Made by a program: the position numbers and the translations under genes. Under the pieces are notes generated by a model. That model worked only from the letters and a program-made list of their open reading frames with translations. It was not told the DNA's origin and searched no databases. From a virus, in IMG/VR virus record IMGVR_UViG_3300041956_000313, positions 28,727 to 92,726 of that record: DNA of 64,000 bases. The stretch is one strand, 5' to 3'. The stretch's first letter is position 1. Every line of letters starts with the position of its first letter. This document shows, one piece after another, positions 56,937-64,000 of this stretch.

Positions 56937-57205
56937 GAAGTCTGAAGAGTCTGGTGATTGCAGTGTGGGTCGTCATACTGCTGTTTGTGGTCGCTGTGCT
57001 TGCTTCAGAAGCGCACGGCGCTGAGCCGGAGAAGGTGATGGACGACAGCATCATCAAGGAGAGCAGTGACGTGATAGCCGCGCTGAAGTGTCGCAAGCGC
57101 GGTTACAAGTTCTTCGAGCGTCAGCGCGACAGTGACTGGGTCATTTGTCTGAACGACAAACGCTTCGCGCCGTATGCGAAGTCGGTGGAGTCGGTGCTGC
57201 GATGA
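56933..57205 (+). CDS. Small secreted protein
   Basis: A 90-residue protein with a signal peptide (VIAVWVVILLFVVAVLASEAHG; cleavage likely after AHG/A). The mature part of about 60 residues has two Cys and a 'KRGYKFFERQRDSDW' stretch. It is probably periplasmic. It overlaps the next start by ATGA. Confidence 0.68.
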   Translation: MRSLKSLVIAVWVVILLFVVAVLASEAHGAEPEKVMDDSIIKESSDVIAALKCRKRGYKFFERQRDSDWVICLNDKRFAPYAKSVESVLR

Positions 57206-57339
57206 CAGCGCAAGAGTTGTATGAGTTGTTGGCCAACATTACGGACGAGCAACTTCAGGAACTCATGCGCGAGTGTGAGAAGCACAAAGTAAATGAGTTT
57301 GTGCGATTCTCACTGTACGAGGGCATTGGCGGTTTGTGA
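57202..57339 (+). CDS. Small acidic helical protein, last gene of ribozyme operon
   Basis: A 45-residue protein (TAQELYELLANITDEQLQEL, ending LYEGIGGL). It starts in the ATGA overlap and is followed by a strong terminator. No family is recognised. Confidence 0.65.
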   Translation: MTAQELYELLANITDEQLQELMRECEKHKVNEFVRFSLYEGIGGL

Positions 57340-57351
57340 GGCAAGTCAACG

Positions 57352-57399
57352 GGACGTGCGTACAGTTAACTCTGTGCGTGCGTCCCGTTTTTTTTTTTT
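57352..57399 (+). terminator. Strong intrinsic terminator, 12 T
   Basis: ACGGGACG pairs with CGTCCCGT, extended inside by CGTACAG with CTGTGCG (one wobble), followed directly by twelve Ts (57388-57399). This ends the ribozyme operon just upstream of gat-queC. Confidence 0.93.
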
Positions 57400-57413
57400 G
57401 CTGGAGAAATTCT

Positions 57414-58808
57414 ATGTGTGCTCTTGTTGGTGCGGTGTTCAGAGGCAATGTCCTGCGGGGGATGATCCGTACGGCGTTGCAGAGGTCAAAGCAGCGGGGT
57501 CGTGACTCGTCTGGCGGAGCTTTGTTGGCTGATAGCCGGGGCTGTGCGCGTCGGAGTGCTGCTGGTGTGAGCTTCGAAGATTTTCCCTTGACGATAGAGC
57601 CTGACGAGAAAGCAACGTTGATTGCCAATTTGCGCGCCGAACCTACGCACGAGTTTCTCGCGACGAAGACTGAGGACGACATACAGCCTTATGTCGTTGG
57701 CAAGTGGCTCATCGTGCACAATGGCACGATCGCTAACGACAAGGAGCTGACAGCGCAATACGGCTTTCAGCGGAAGACTTCTGTCGATAGTGAAGTGATT
57801 GCACATGTGCTCAACCACTTCAATCCTCTCTTTCACGAGCAAAGTGTGGGGGAGGTGTTATTCGAGAATTTGCGCGGCTCATTCGCTGTTCTAGTTGCGC
57901 GCTATGATCATCCGGGCGATTTGATTGCAGTTACCAACTACAAGCCGCTCTATTTTCGGTATGAATCAAGCGGAGTTGTCATTGCCTCACAGCGTGCCTA
58001 CCTCGACCGTGTTTCGGATTACGAGCCACATTTACTGCATGACTTTAACGCTGCCATACACGAAATACGCCCGTACTCCGCCTATTCCTTTTTTATCGGC
58101 CCTCGTGTGTCGGCTGTGTCAATGCGACAGCACTTGGCGGTGGGCAAGCGCAGAGCTCTTGCCGTGTGCAGTGGTGGACTCGACAGCTCTGTGGCTGCTG
58201 CAGCTTTGCGTGCCAAAGGTGATGAGGTCACGCTGATGCATTACCTGTACGGCTCGCGCGCTGATCGACGTGAGTGTGACGCGGTGGCATCAATCAGTGC
58301 TGCGATTGGAGCTCGTTATCTTGTGACGCCGCTCGACTTGGGACTTCGCCCGAGCGATTCCCCGCTGCTCAACACCGACGCATCTCTTGCAGTTGGCAGC
58401 GCCGGTGCAGAGTTTGCACATGAGTGGGTGCCCGCACGCAACCTAATCATGCTTGCGCACGCGACTGCGTTCGCTGAAGCGAATGGTTATGACGTCATCT
58501 GCCTCGGAAACAATCTCGAAGAGTCGAATAGTCACCCGGACAATGAGATGGAGTTCATCAACCGCTTTAACGCACTTCTGCCTTTTTCTGTAGGCGTAGA
58601 CAAACATGTCGTAGTGGAGATGCCGGTCGGTCACCTCATGAAGCGCGAAATAATCCAACTCGGAGTGAGCCTCAATCTGCCATTGCAGCACACATATTCG
58701 TGCTACGAGGGGCGTACGAATCACTGTGGGAAGTGCGCGTCTTGTTACTTGCGCCGGTCCGCATTTAGAATTGCGGACGTCGAGGATCCTACTACATACG
58801 ACGCCTGA
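57414..58808 (+). CDS. queC: Gat-QueC: class II glutamine amidotransferase fused to QueC
   Basis: A 464-residue protein. ATG 57414 is set by GGAGA and because Cys2 must become the N-terminal nucleophile of the class II amidotransferase domain (MCALVGAVFRG..., RGRDSSGGAL, IVHNGTIAN; residues 1 to about 235). The C-terminal part is QueC: the PP-loop S253-GGLDSS, then four zinc ligands C430, C438, C441 and C444 (SCYEG...HCGKCASC). QueC makes preQ0 from CDG. Gat-QueC fusions are known in archaeosine (G+) synthesis and in some phages. Together with DpdA-like and QueE genes this indicates 7-deazaguanine DNA, possibly deoxyarchaeosine. All key residues are intact. Confidence 0.93.
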   Translation: MCALVGAVFRGNVLRGMIRTALQRSKQRGRDSSGGALLADSRGCARRSAAGVSFEDFPLTIEPDEKATLIANLRAEPTHEFLATKTEDDIQPYVVGKWLIVHNGTIANDKELTAQYGFQRKTSVDSEVIAHVLNHFNPLFHEQSVGEVLFENLRGSFAVLVARYDHPGDLIAVTNYKPLYFRYESSGVVIASQRAYLDRVSDYEPHLLHDFNAAIHEIRPYSAYSFFIGPRVSAVSMRQHLAVGKRRALAVCSGGLDSSVAAAALRAKGDEVTLMHYLYGSRADRRECDAVASISAAIGARYLVTPLDLGLRPSDSPLLNTDASLAVGSAGAEFAHEWVPARNLIMLAHATAFAEANGYDVICLGNNLEESNSHPDNEMEFINRFNALLPFSVGVDKHVVVEMPVGHLMKREIIQLGVSLNLPLQHTYSCYEGRTNHCGKCASCYLRRSAFRIADVEDPTTYDA

Positions 58809-58822
58809 GGAGGCAAAAGAAA

Positions 58823-59731
58823 ATGTGGATTGAAAACGGCGGAACGGCAGAGGGCGCAGCGTCTTCAGAGGGGGCGAGTGCCTCTGATCGGAAGTCGTCG
58901 CCCAAGGGACTCAAGGGCAAGGGCGCAACTCTGCTCATTCTCGATCCAGCGGATGTCGAGTTTGAAGCAGACTTCAATCCGCGCTCACAGGACCTGGGAG
59001 ACATCAAAGAGCTCGCGCGCGGCTTGTGGGAGAGTGCGCAGGCTGGTCGTGATATTTCTCCGATCCACGTACGACGTGAGGGCAGCAAGTACATTGTTGT
59101 CGATGGGCACCGGCGTGTGCTCGCGGCGCGTGAGGCAAAGATCGACCTGCCTGCGCTTCGCGTGAAGCCGACTGACGAATCCGACACGCTCATACGCGCG
59201 CTCATCGGCAATCAGGGCAAGCCGCTCATGCCCGTGGAAGAGGCGCTCGCGTTCAAGAAGCTCGTTGATGAGCACAAGGTCAAGCCGAAGGACATCGCGC
59301 GCGCCACCGGCAAGTCGCTTGCCAACGTGAAGGAGCGACTGCAGCTTGCCGAGGGTGACCGTGAAGTGCTCGAAGCGGTCAGCAAGCGTGAGATTTCCGC
59401 GAGCCTCGGCGCGGGCATTGCCCACAAGTCGAAGGGCAACAAGAAGAAACAGAAGAAGCTCGTACAGCGCGCTAAGTCGTCGAAGTCCGAGAAGCGGCGT
59501 GTGCACGTCGAGGTCGGCCTCAACGCGCCTGACAACAAGCGCAAGCTTGCTGTGTCGAAGTACACCAAGCTCTTCGAGAAAGAGGCGAAGGCGTATAACT
59601 TGAAAGCGAGTGGCGTGAAGGTCACCACAAAGGCGATGAACTACCTGAAGAAGATGAAGAAGACGCGTAACAGTGTGGCGCGTCTCGGCTACCTTGCCGG
59701 AGTGCTCGCGGGGTGCCTGGGCAAAGTGTGA
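58823..59731 (+). CDS. ParB-like partition/nuclease-fold protein
   Basis: A 302-residue protein. The ParB/sulfiredoxin fold spans about residues 35-110 ('FNPRSQDLGDIKELARGLWES', 'PIHVRREGSKYIVVDGHRRVLAAREA' with the GHRR motif, then a helix-turn-helix region 'KPKDIARATGKSLANVKERLQLAEG'). The C-terminal 110 residues are Lys-rich. ParB-like proteins bind DNA and can hydrolyse CTP or cut DNA. In phages the role varies. The start follows GAGGAGG. Confidence 0.82.
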   Translation: MWIENGGTAEGAASSEGASASDRKSSPKGLKGKGATLLILDPADVEFEADFNPRSQDLGDIKELARGLWESAQAGRDISPIHVRREGSKYIVVDGHRRVLAAREAKIDLPALRVKPTDESDTLIRALIGNQGKPLMPVEEALAFKKLVDEHKVKPKDIARATGKSLANVKERLQLAEGDREVLEAVSKREISASLGAGIAHKSKGNKKKQKKLVQRAKSSKSEKRRVHVEVGLNAPDNKRKLAVSKYTKLFEKEAKAYNLKASGVKVTTKAMNYLKKMKKTRNSVARLGYLAGVLAGCLGKV

Positions 59732-59839
59732 TGCGCTGAAGTTTTCTCGTCGTCCGGGGACAGCCCTCCCCTCGACGGCGGCCCGCGTGGGACACCTATG
59801 CGATAACTCCGGTACGCGCTCCGGGGAGTGGTGTGACTT

Positions 59840-59867
59840 AACCGGTGGAGAGTAACCGGTTTGTTTT
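59840..59867 (+). terminator. Hairpin with T-rich tail before queE (gap 59732-59900)
   Basis: AACCGGT (59840-59846) pairs with ACCGGTT (59855-59861), followed by TGTTTT. The rest of the gap has further GC-rich hairpins: an ACTCC/GGAGT hairpin near 59806-59829, and CCCTCCCCTCG complementary to CCGGGGAC upstream. No gene is seen. It may be a terminator or a control element for queE. Confidence 0.6.
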
Positions 59868-59900
59868 AACGGGTCGCAAACAAAGTGGGCGGGGGCAAGA

Positions 59901-60695
59901 ATGACAACGCACGAGCTTGGCGTGCTTTCTGTATTTCTGACAATCGACGGTGAGTGCAACGAACACGGTCCGGGCATCTGGTCCGTGTTCGTTCGGTTTA
60001 GAGGGTGTAGTGTTGGGTGTATCTGGTGCGACACGAAATACTCGTGGCGTGACACGGGCGGCACTGTTCTTACACCGCACGGTCTTGCTGACTTGATTAC
60101 GAAGATCGGCAAGGGGTGCACGAAGGTGACGCTCACAGGCGGTGAGCCGCTAGAGCAAGATTGGGCTACATTAGGAATACTCATACGCCAGCTCACGTCA
60201 CGGATGTCATCGGTCAGTGTCGAGACCTCTGGCACGTACGACGTAGAAAAGTTTCGAGTGTCAGCCGGAGTGCCGCACGACCCGAATCTCTCTTTTATCG
60301 TCGACTGGAAGCTCAGCTCAGCGAAGGCAAAGCCCAATCAGCCTTTGTCGATGTACGTGAAGCTTCGTGAGCGAGACCGCATCAAGTTCGTGGTGAGCTC
60401 CGAAGCGGATTTCAATGAAGCTGTCGAAGCAGCGCGCGCGATCCGCGCTCGCAATCGACGCACGCCCATTTACTTCAGTCCTTCCTTCAATGCGCTGGCT
60501 CCGGCATTGCTCATGGAATGGATGCGCAGAGCGGGCGTGCAAGTCGACGACATTCGGCTCAATCTGCAGATACACAAGATCATCTGGCCGGGCGACTCTC
60601 GTGTTGAGGAGGACGAGGGCGTCGACTTCACGAAGCGCTCATTAGGTCGTGAGCAATTCATAGAGCGAGCACGCACGCCTGACGAGAAGCTGTAG
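59901..60695 (+). CDS. queE: QueE, 7-carboxy-7-deazaguanine synthase (radical SAM)
   Basis: A 264-residue protein. C36-xxx-C40-xx-C43 (RGCSVGCIWC) is the short QueE-type iron-sulfur cluster motif; the GGEP SAM-binding motif is at 80-83. 'GPGIWSVFVRFRG' precedes the cluster as in QueE. It converts carboxy-tetrahydropterin to CDG, the substrate of QueC, so it feeds the Gat-QueC gene two genes upstream. The C-terminus has an extra region (KIIWPGDSRVEEDEGVDF). Confidence 0.92.
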   Translation: MTTHELGVLSVFLTIDGECNEHGPGIWSVFVRFRGCSVGCIWCDTKYSWRDTGGTVLTPHGLADLITKIGKGCTKVTLTGGEPLEQDWATLGILIRQLTSRMSSVSVETSGTYDVEKFRVSAGVPHDPNLSFIVDWKLSSAKAKPNQPLSMYVKLRERDRIKFVVSSEADFNEAVEAARAIRARNRRTPIYFSPSFNALAPALLMEWMRRAGVQVDDIRLNLQIHKIIWPGDSRVEEDEGVDFTKRSLGREQFIERARTPDEKL

Positions 60696-60706
60696 GCGTC
60701 CGCATC

Positions 60707-61570
60707 ATGAGGCGCGTGCTGCTGGTCGACTTGTCGAACGTCGCGTGGCGGGCGGTGTGCTCGCATGCAATGCTTTCCCATCGCGGAGAAAACACCGGAG
60801 GTGCGTACGGCTTTCTGCAGATGATTTGCAAGATCGTCAACACACACGACATCAACAGGATAATTGTTTGCGACGACGCGAAGCCCTACCACCGCGAGAA
60901 AGTCTTTCCGACGTATAAATCCGGTCGTGGCACGGTACACGTCAACACAGATAAGGTGGACATGCGTGGCCCCGTGCAGAAGGGCAAAGCGCAGATAGCT
61001 GAGCTGCTCGACTTCTTCGGACAGCACGTGATGCGCGTCAAAGGCTACGAAGCGGATGATTTGATTGCACGTGCCACGCTCAATCTTACCTCTCAGCCGG
61101 CGCGCAGTTGCCGAGTCTTCATTGCCTCAAACGACTCCGATCTTTACTCGTTGCTGTCGAAAGAGCGCAAAGTGGCAATGTGCAAGAAGGACGGTCTCTA
61201 CACGTTCAATGACTTCATGGCCGAGTACGAAATCTGGCCGGTCAAGTGGCCCCGCGTATTAGCGCTCTGCGGCTCGCATAATGGTGTTCCAGGCATTCCG
61301 GGCGTCGGAGTGAAGACGGCCGTCAAACTCGTCTCTGAGAGCGCGTCCGACCGTTACCTAGCCCGTACATATCACCTTGATGTAGAGACTCTCTCACTGC
61401 GGGAAAAGCTGTCGACTTACCCGTGGGAAGACGGCTTGCAGGAGGTCAAGTTCCGGTGTGTGCCGCTGATGTATGAGCGACGCCGGACAATAGCGTGGAT
61501 GCACATGCGGTTCGGAATCGACTTTGCTCCGTACATGCAATCAGCTTTTGAATTGTTAGCGACACCATGA
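60707..61570 (+). CDS. Flap endonuclease-like 5'-3' exonuclease, missing second metal-site acids
   Basis: A 287-residue protein with the FEN/PIN fold. D8, D56/D57, the Y-E115-A-D117-D118 cluster and S-N-D143-S-D145 are present and would bind metal site 1. The helix-hairpin-helix block near residues 189-205 reads GSHNGVPGIPGVGVKTA. The usual G-D-x-x-D-N-I-P-G is altered so that both Asp are gone (GS-HNG), as in ExoIX/Xni-like relatives. It probably removes RNA primers or flaps during replication. It overlaps the helicase start by ATGA. Confidence 0.85.
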   Translation: MRRVLLVDLSNVAWRAVCSHAMLSHRGENTGGAYGFLQMICKIVNTHDINRIIVCDDAKPYHREKVFPTYKSGRGTVHVNTDKVDMRGPVQKGKAQIAELLDFFGQHVMRVKGYEADDLIARATLNLTSQPARSCRVFIASNDSDLYSLLSKERKVAMCKKDGLYTFNDFMAEYEIWPVKWPRVLALCGSHNGVPGIPGVGVKTAVKLVSESASDRYLARTYHLDVETLSLREKLSTYPWEDGLQEVKFRCVPLMYERRRTIAWMHMRFGIDFAPYMQSAFELLATP

Positions 61571-62976
61571 ACCTAACCGGCGCACTTCAGGAAAACATTC
61601 TGACGCTACTGTGCTTCGATGCGCAGTCAGCGGCGATCATTGTTGGTTCGATAGATGTGGAACTATTCGAGAACTCGATATACCGGAACATTGCCAAAGC
61701 AGCGGTAGGGTATTTGCGGAAGTACAAGCAGCCTGCTGCTGATCATCTGCCAGACTTGCTTGAGGACCATCTAAAAGACGAGCGCAAGGGCAAGCTCTAC
61801 GTCCGCGCACTGCAGGACCTAAAAGAGCTGTCCGAGAAGATCAATTCTGAGTATGTGCTCACACAGCTATCCACGTTTGTTCGTCGTCAGTCGCTTCGTA
61901 AAGCAATCACAGAAGCGGCCGCGCACATAGACGACATAGATCAGGCTGAGTCGATAATCCTGAAAGGAATAAAGCGACGTCTGGAGTTGTTCAAGCCCGG
62001 ACTGTACGTCTCTGACAGCAGCCTGCTGGACATCAACGATTTCGATAGACCGGACATGTCACCGACTGGCATCAAAGCGCTTGATGACTTGGGAATTCAG
62101 CCGGCACGCAAAGAGCTCTACACGATTCTTGGGCCGCGTAATCGGGGTAAGACGTGGTGCTTTGTCAATATAGGCAAGTATGCGTCAATGGCTTCTCATT
62201 GGAACGTCGTGCACATCACGCTTGAGATGAGAGACATGCTGGTGTGGGGAAGATACCTGCAGGCGTTCATGTCGCTTACTAAGCGTGAGGCTGGGTCGGT
62301 GCAGATTCCGCAGTTGATTCGGGGCAAGCGGGGAGACTTAGAAAACATCGTTTTCAAGAGTCTTGAGCGACGACGTGCCATAAGTGATCCGGTAGCGCGC
62401 AAGAAGATTAAGGAGAAGTTTGAGGGCGTGAAGGGTCGAATGAACATCATCGTCAAGCAGTTCCCGACGTCTCAATTGACGACAGATGGCTTGGTTGCTT
62501 ACATCGAATCGCTTGAAGCAAGTGAGGGCTTTATTCCGGACATGGTTCTTGTTGACTATCCGGAGTTGATGAAGCTCGACGTACGTAACCTGCGCGTCGA
62601 CATAGGACGTCAGTTTCGAGAGCTGCGTGGGCTAGCAGTAGAGCGCAACATATCGGTTGTAGGTGCGTCGCAGACGAACAGAGACGGACAGGACGCGAAG
62701 TTGATTACGATGACTCACATGGCAGAGGACATCAGTAAGGCGGACATCTCTGACAACATCATTACCTTGAATCAGACCAAGCATGAAGAACGGTTGGGAT
62801 TGATGCGTGTGCATGCGGCAAAAGTCCGCAATGAGCGTGCCGGTGCTACAGCGTTGCTGGCACAGTCGTTTGCAATAGGACAGTTCTGTCTCGATTCAAT
62901 GTTGTTGGGCAAAGAGTATTGGCCGGTAGTCAACCGGCACAAGAAGCGAGATGCCAATGACGACGAAGACGATTAA
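61567..62976 (+). CDS. DnaB-like replicative helicase
   Basis: A 469-residue protein. The N-terminal helical domain (ENILTLLCFDAQSAAIIVGSIDVELFEN) resembles the DnaB N-domain. The RecA-like core begins with Walker A G189-PRNRGKT196. Walker B-like 'DMVLVDYPELMKLD' and 'VVGASQTNRDG' follow. The C-terminus is basic/acidic. It unwinds the fork; it is placed with FEN and another helicase in a replication block. Confidence 0.87.
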   Translation: MNLTGALQENILTLLCFDAQSAAIIVGSIDVELFENSIYRNIAKAAVGYLRKYKQPAADHLPDLLEDHLKDERKGKLYVRALQDLKELSEKINSEYVLTQLSTFVRRQSLRKAITEAAAHIDDIDQAESIILKGIKRRLELFKPGLYVSDSSLLDINDFDRPDMSPTGIKALDDLGIQPARKELYTILGPRNRGKTWCFVNIGKYASMASHWNVVHITLEMRDMLVWGRYLQAFMSLTKREAGSVQIPQLIRGKRGDLENIVFKSLERRRAISDPVARKKIKEKFEGVKGRMNIIVKQFPTSQLTTDGLVAYIESLEASEGFIPDMVLVDYPELMKLDVRNLRVDIGRQFRELRGLAVERNISVVGASQTNRDGQDAKLITMTHMAEDISKADISDNIITLNQTKHEERLGLMRVHAAKVRNERAGATALLAQSFAIGQFCLDSMLLGKEYWPVVNRHKKRDANDDEDD

Positions 62977-63100
62977 GGTCACTCGAATAGATCTGGATGC
63001 CGCGAACCGCATGCTCCGTATTGGTGTCGGCAAGCATGACGGTCGGTGGTTTGCGCGCATCGATTTGTGGGCACGCGGCTGGAGGTTCACGCGAGAATGA
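62957..63100 (+). CDS. Small basic protein
   Basis: A 47-residue protein overlapping the helicase end by 20 bases and the next start by ATGA (63097). 'KVTRIDLDAANRMLRIGVGKHDGRWFARIDLWARGWRFTRE' style strands suggest a small beta barrel. No family is recognised. The double overlap supports it. Confidence 0.6.
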   Translation: MTTKTIKVTRIDLDAANRMLRIGVGKHDGRWFARIDLWARGWRFTRE

Positions 63101-64000
63101 TCAAAGCTAGTGCAGTCAATCGGTGGTTGCGTCGTGAAGTCCGCGACGTCAACCGTGTGCGCAAAGTGCCGTCACAGCGCTTACGGCTGCTTCTAGCACG
63201 TCTTGGGTTTCACAGTGACTCACCGGTGGCGCCGTGGAAGCAGCAGCTAGAGGCCTTCTATTGCGGAATAAAGCTGCGTGGGTTCGTCGCAATGCTGCCG
63301 GGTGGTGCGGGCAAGGCACGAATAGCGCTGGAGCTAGCGCAGTACCGTGTGCAGCAGAAGCACACGGGCTGCGTTCTTTACGTCACGCTGAATGATCAAG
63401 CGTGCGGTGAAGTGGTCGACGGTGCTGCGCTTCACACGCCTAACTTGCGTGTCGTGCATCTGTCTGGAGACAGTACTGAGAAGCGTTGGGAACGCCGTAA
63501 CATGGAAGCGGATGTCTACGTTGTTGCATACCCCGCGCTTCGAAACATGATTTTTCGCGAGACGTCCGGTAACAAGGTTTACAACACGAAGACTAAGTGG
63601 AAGAGCAAGCGGGGCCGCTCTTTGTCGAGTGAGCAGGTTTCGCGGGTACTCAAGTTGCTGGGCAGAGCAGCCATGATCATCATGGATGAAGTTCATGAAG
63701 CCGGCTCGACACGCAGTGACACGTATCAGGTGTTGCTGCGCCTGACGAAGCACTGTGACATTCGTGTCGGCATGTCTGCAACGATGACGAGTCGCAAGCC
63801 GGATACTCTGTGGCCGCAGTTCAATCTGATCGATCGCGGTGAGTCTCTAGGTGCGACACTCGGATTGTTCCGAGCGGCTTTCTTTGACGTGAAGCACAAC
63901 AAGTTTTTTGGTACATGGGAGTATGTGTTTCGCAAGGACATGATGCCGGAGTTGCGGCGCATGTGCGCGAATCGTGCCCTCATGTACGAGGATAACGAAA
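63097..64000 (+). CDS. Superfamily II helicase/ATPase, 5' part
   Basis: 301 codons are visible; the gene runs off the window with no stop. The motif order is that of SF2 (DEAD/DEAH, phage UvsW/RecG-like or restriction-type): motif I-like LPGGAGKA at 67-74, motif II D197-EVH200 and motif III S227-A-T229. Residues about 30-60 (QRLRLLLARLGFHSDSPVAPWKQQLEAF) correspond to the Q-tip region. Motif I has Ala in place of the final Thr/Ser of GxGKT, which is unusual. It probably helps replication or recombination. Confidence 0.8.
   Translation, partial: MIKASAVNRWLRREVRDVNRVRKVPSQRLRLLLARLGFHSDSPVAPWKQQLEAFYCGIKLRGFVAMLPGGAGKARIALELAQYRVQQKHTGCVLYVTLNDQACGEVVDGAALHTPNLRVVHLSGDSTEKRWERRNMEADVYVVAYPALRNMIFRETSGNKVYNTKTKWKSKRGRSLSSEQVSRVLKLLGRAAMIIMDEVHEAGSTRSDTYQVLLRLTKHCDIRVGMSATMTSRKPDTLWPQFNLIDRGESLGATLGLFRAAFFDVKHNKFFGTWEYVFRKDMMPELRRMCANRALMYEDNE

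Noticed and set aside
59732-59900. preQ1 riboswitch upstream of queE
   Set aside because: The gap is structured and well placed, but it has no preQ1-I A-rich tail/CTA pattern and no pattern of the other preQ1 classes that I can recognise. A covariance-model search would decide.
58985-60337. Long antisense open frame of 450 codons
   Set aside because: It is the mirror of the ParB-like and queE genes, which have clear motifs and ribosome sites. It crosses an intergenic terminator and has no family features.
1-64000. Integrase, attachment site or prophage repressor module
   Set aside because: No recombinase or att-like direct repeat was seen. The HTH protein alone does not support a temperate lifestyle. 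Genes outside the window could change this.

Overview
The window is one stretch of a tailed bacteriophage genome. Every convincing gene is on the + strand, most genes are packed with ATGA or GTGA start/stop overlaps, and a full siphovirus head and tail module is present. There is a tube-type major tail protein and a tape measure but no sheath gene. GH108 endolysin, lipoprotein and spanin-like genes point to a Gram-negative host. A PhaR-type DNA-binding domain and a CsrA homologue hint at a proteobacterium that stores polyhydroxybutyrate. I cannot name the phage or host from sequence alone. Both window ends cut genes: an Fn3 protein on the left and a superfamily II helicase on the right.

Layout. 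(a) 1-17151: accessory operons of small genes, separated by strong hairpins at 556-626, 4214-4282, 6791-6823, 10621-10652 and 15182-15201. Recognisable products are a SLOG-family protein, a DUF1643 protein, a possible Rz/Rz1-like pair, a PhaR-like regulator overlapping csrA, a DpdA-like DNA transglycosylase, a Lar-like zinc protein, QueF, a YkgJ-type cysteine-cluster protein and an HD-fold protein that has lost its HD dyad. (b) 17148-25791: terminase, portal, head morphogenesis protein, scaffold, P22-type coat protein and head-tail connectors. (c) 25794-44372: tail tube, tail chaperones G and GT made through a -1 frameshift, tape measure, distal tail proteins, a 1243-residue tip protein and a set of tail appendage proteins. 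(d) 44369-47925: membrane proteins, endolysin and lysis-type genes, closed by an intrinsic terminator. (e) 48170-49267: a helix-turn-helix protein and one unknown gene, with a palindrome between them. (f) 49466-57399: a sigma70-like promoter, a structured leader of about 390 nt, then about 22 small genes ending in a 12-T terminator. (g) 57414-64000: Gat-QueC, a ParB-like protein, QueE, a flap endonuclease-like protein, a DnaB-like helicase and an SF2 helicase.

The most striking system is in (f). Eight type I hammerhead ribozymes, each exactly 54 nt, sit between the small genes. Each has the CUGANGA and GAAA core. The stem III arms differ in sequence between copies but stay fully complementary, which is strong covariation. 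Every ribozyme is followed 21-39 nt downstream by the start codon of the next gene. The array should cut one early polycistronic RNA into gene-sized mRNAs with 5'-hydroxyl ends. In five of the eight copies the stop codon of the upstream gene lies inside the ribozyme, so translation termination and self-cleavage should interfere.

A second theme is DNA modification. DpdA-like, QueF, Gat-QueC and QueE genes are dispersed over 50 kb and together predict 7-deazaguanine bases in the phage DNA. QueF points to dPreQ1 and the Gat domain to deoxyarchaeosine, so the final base is uncertain. No folE or queD was seen here.
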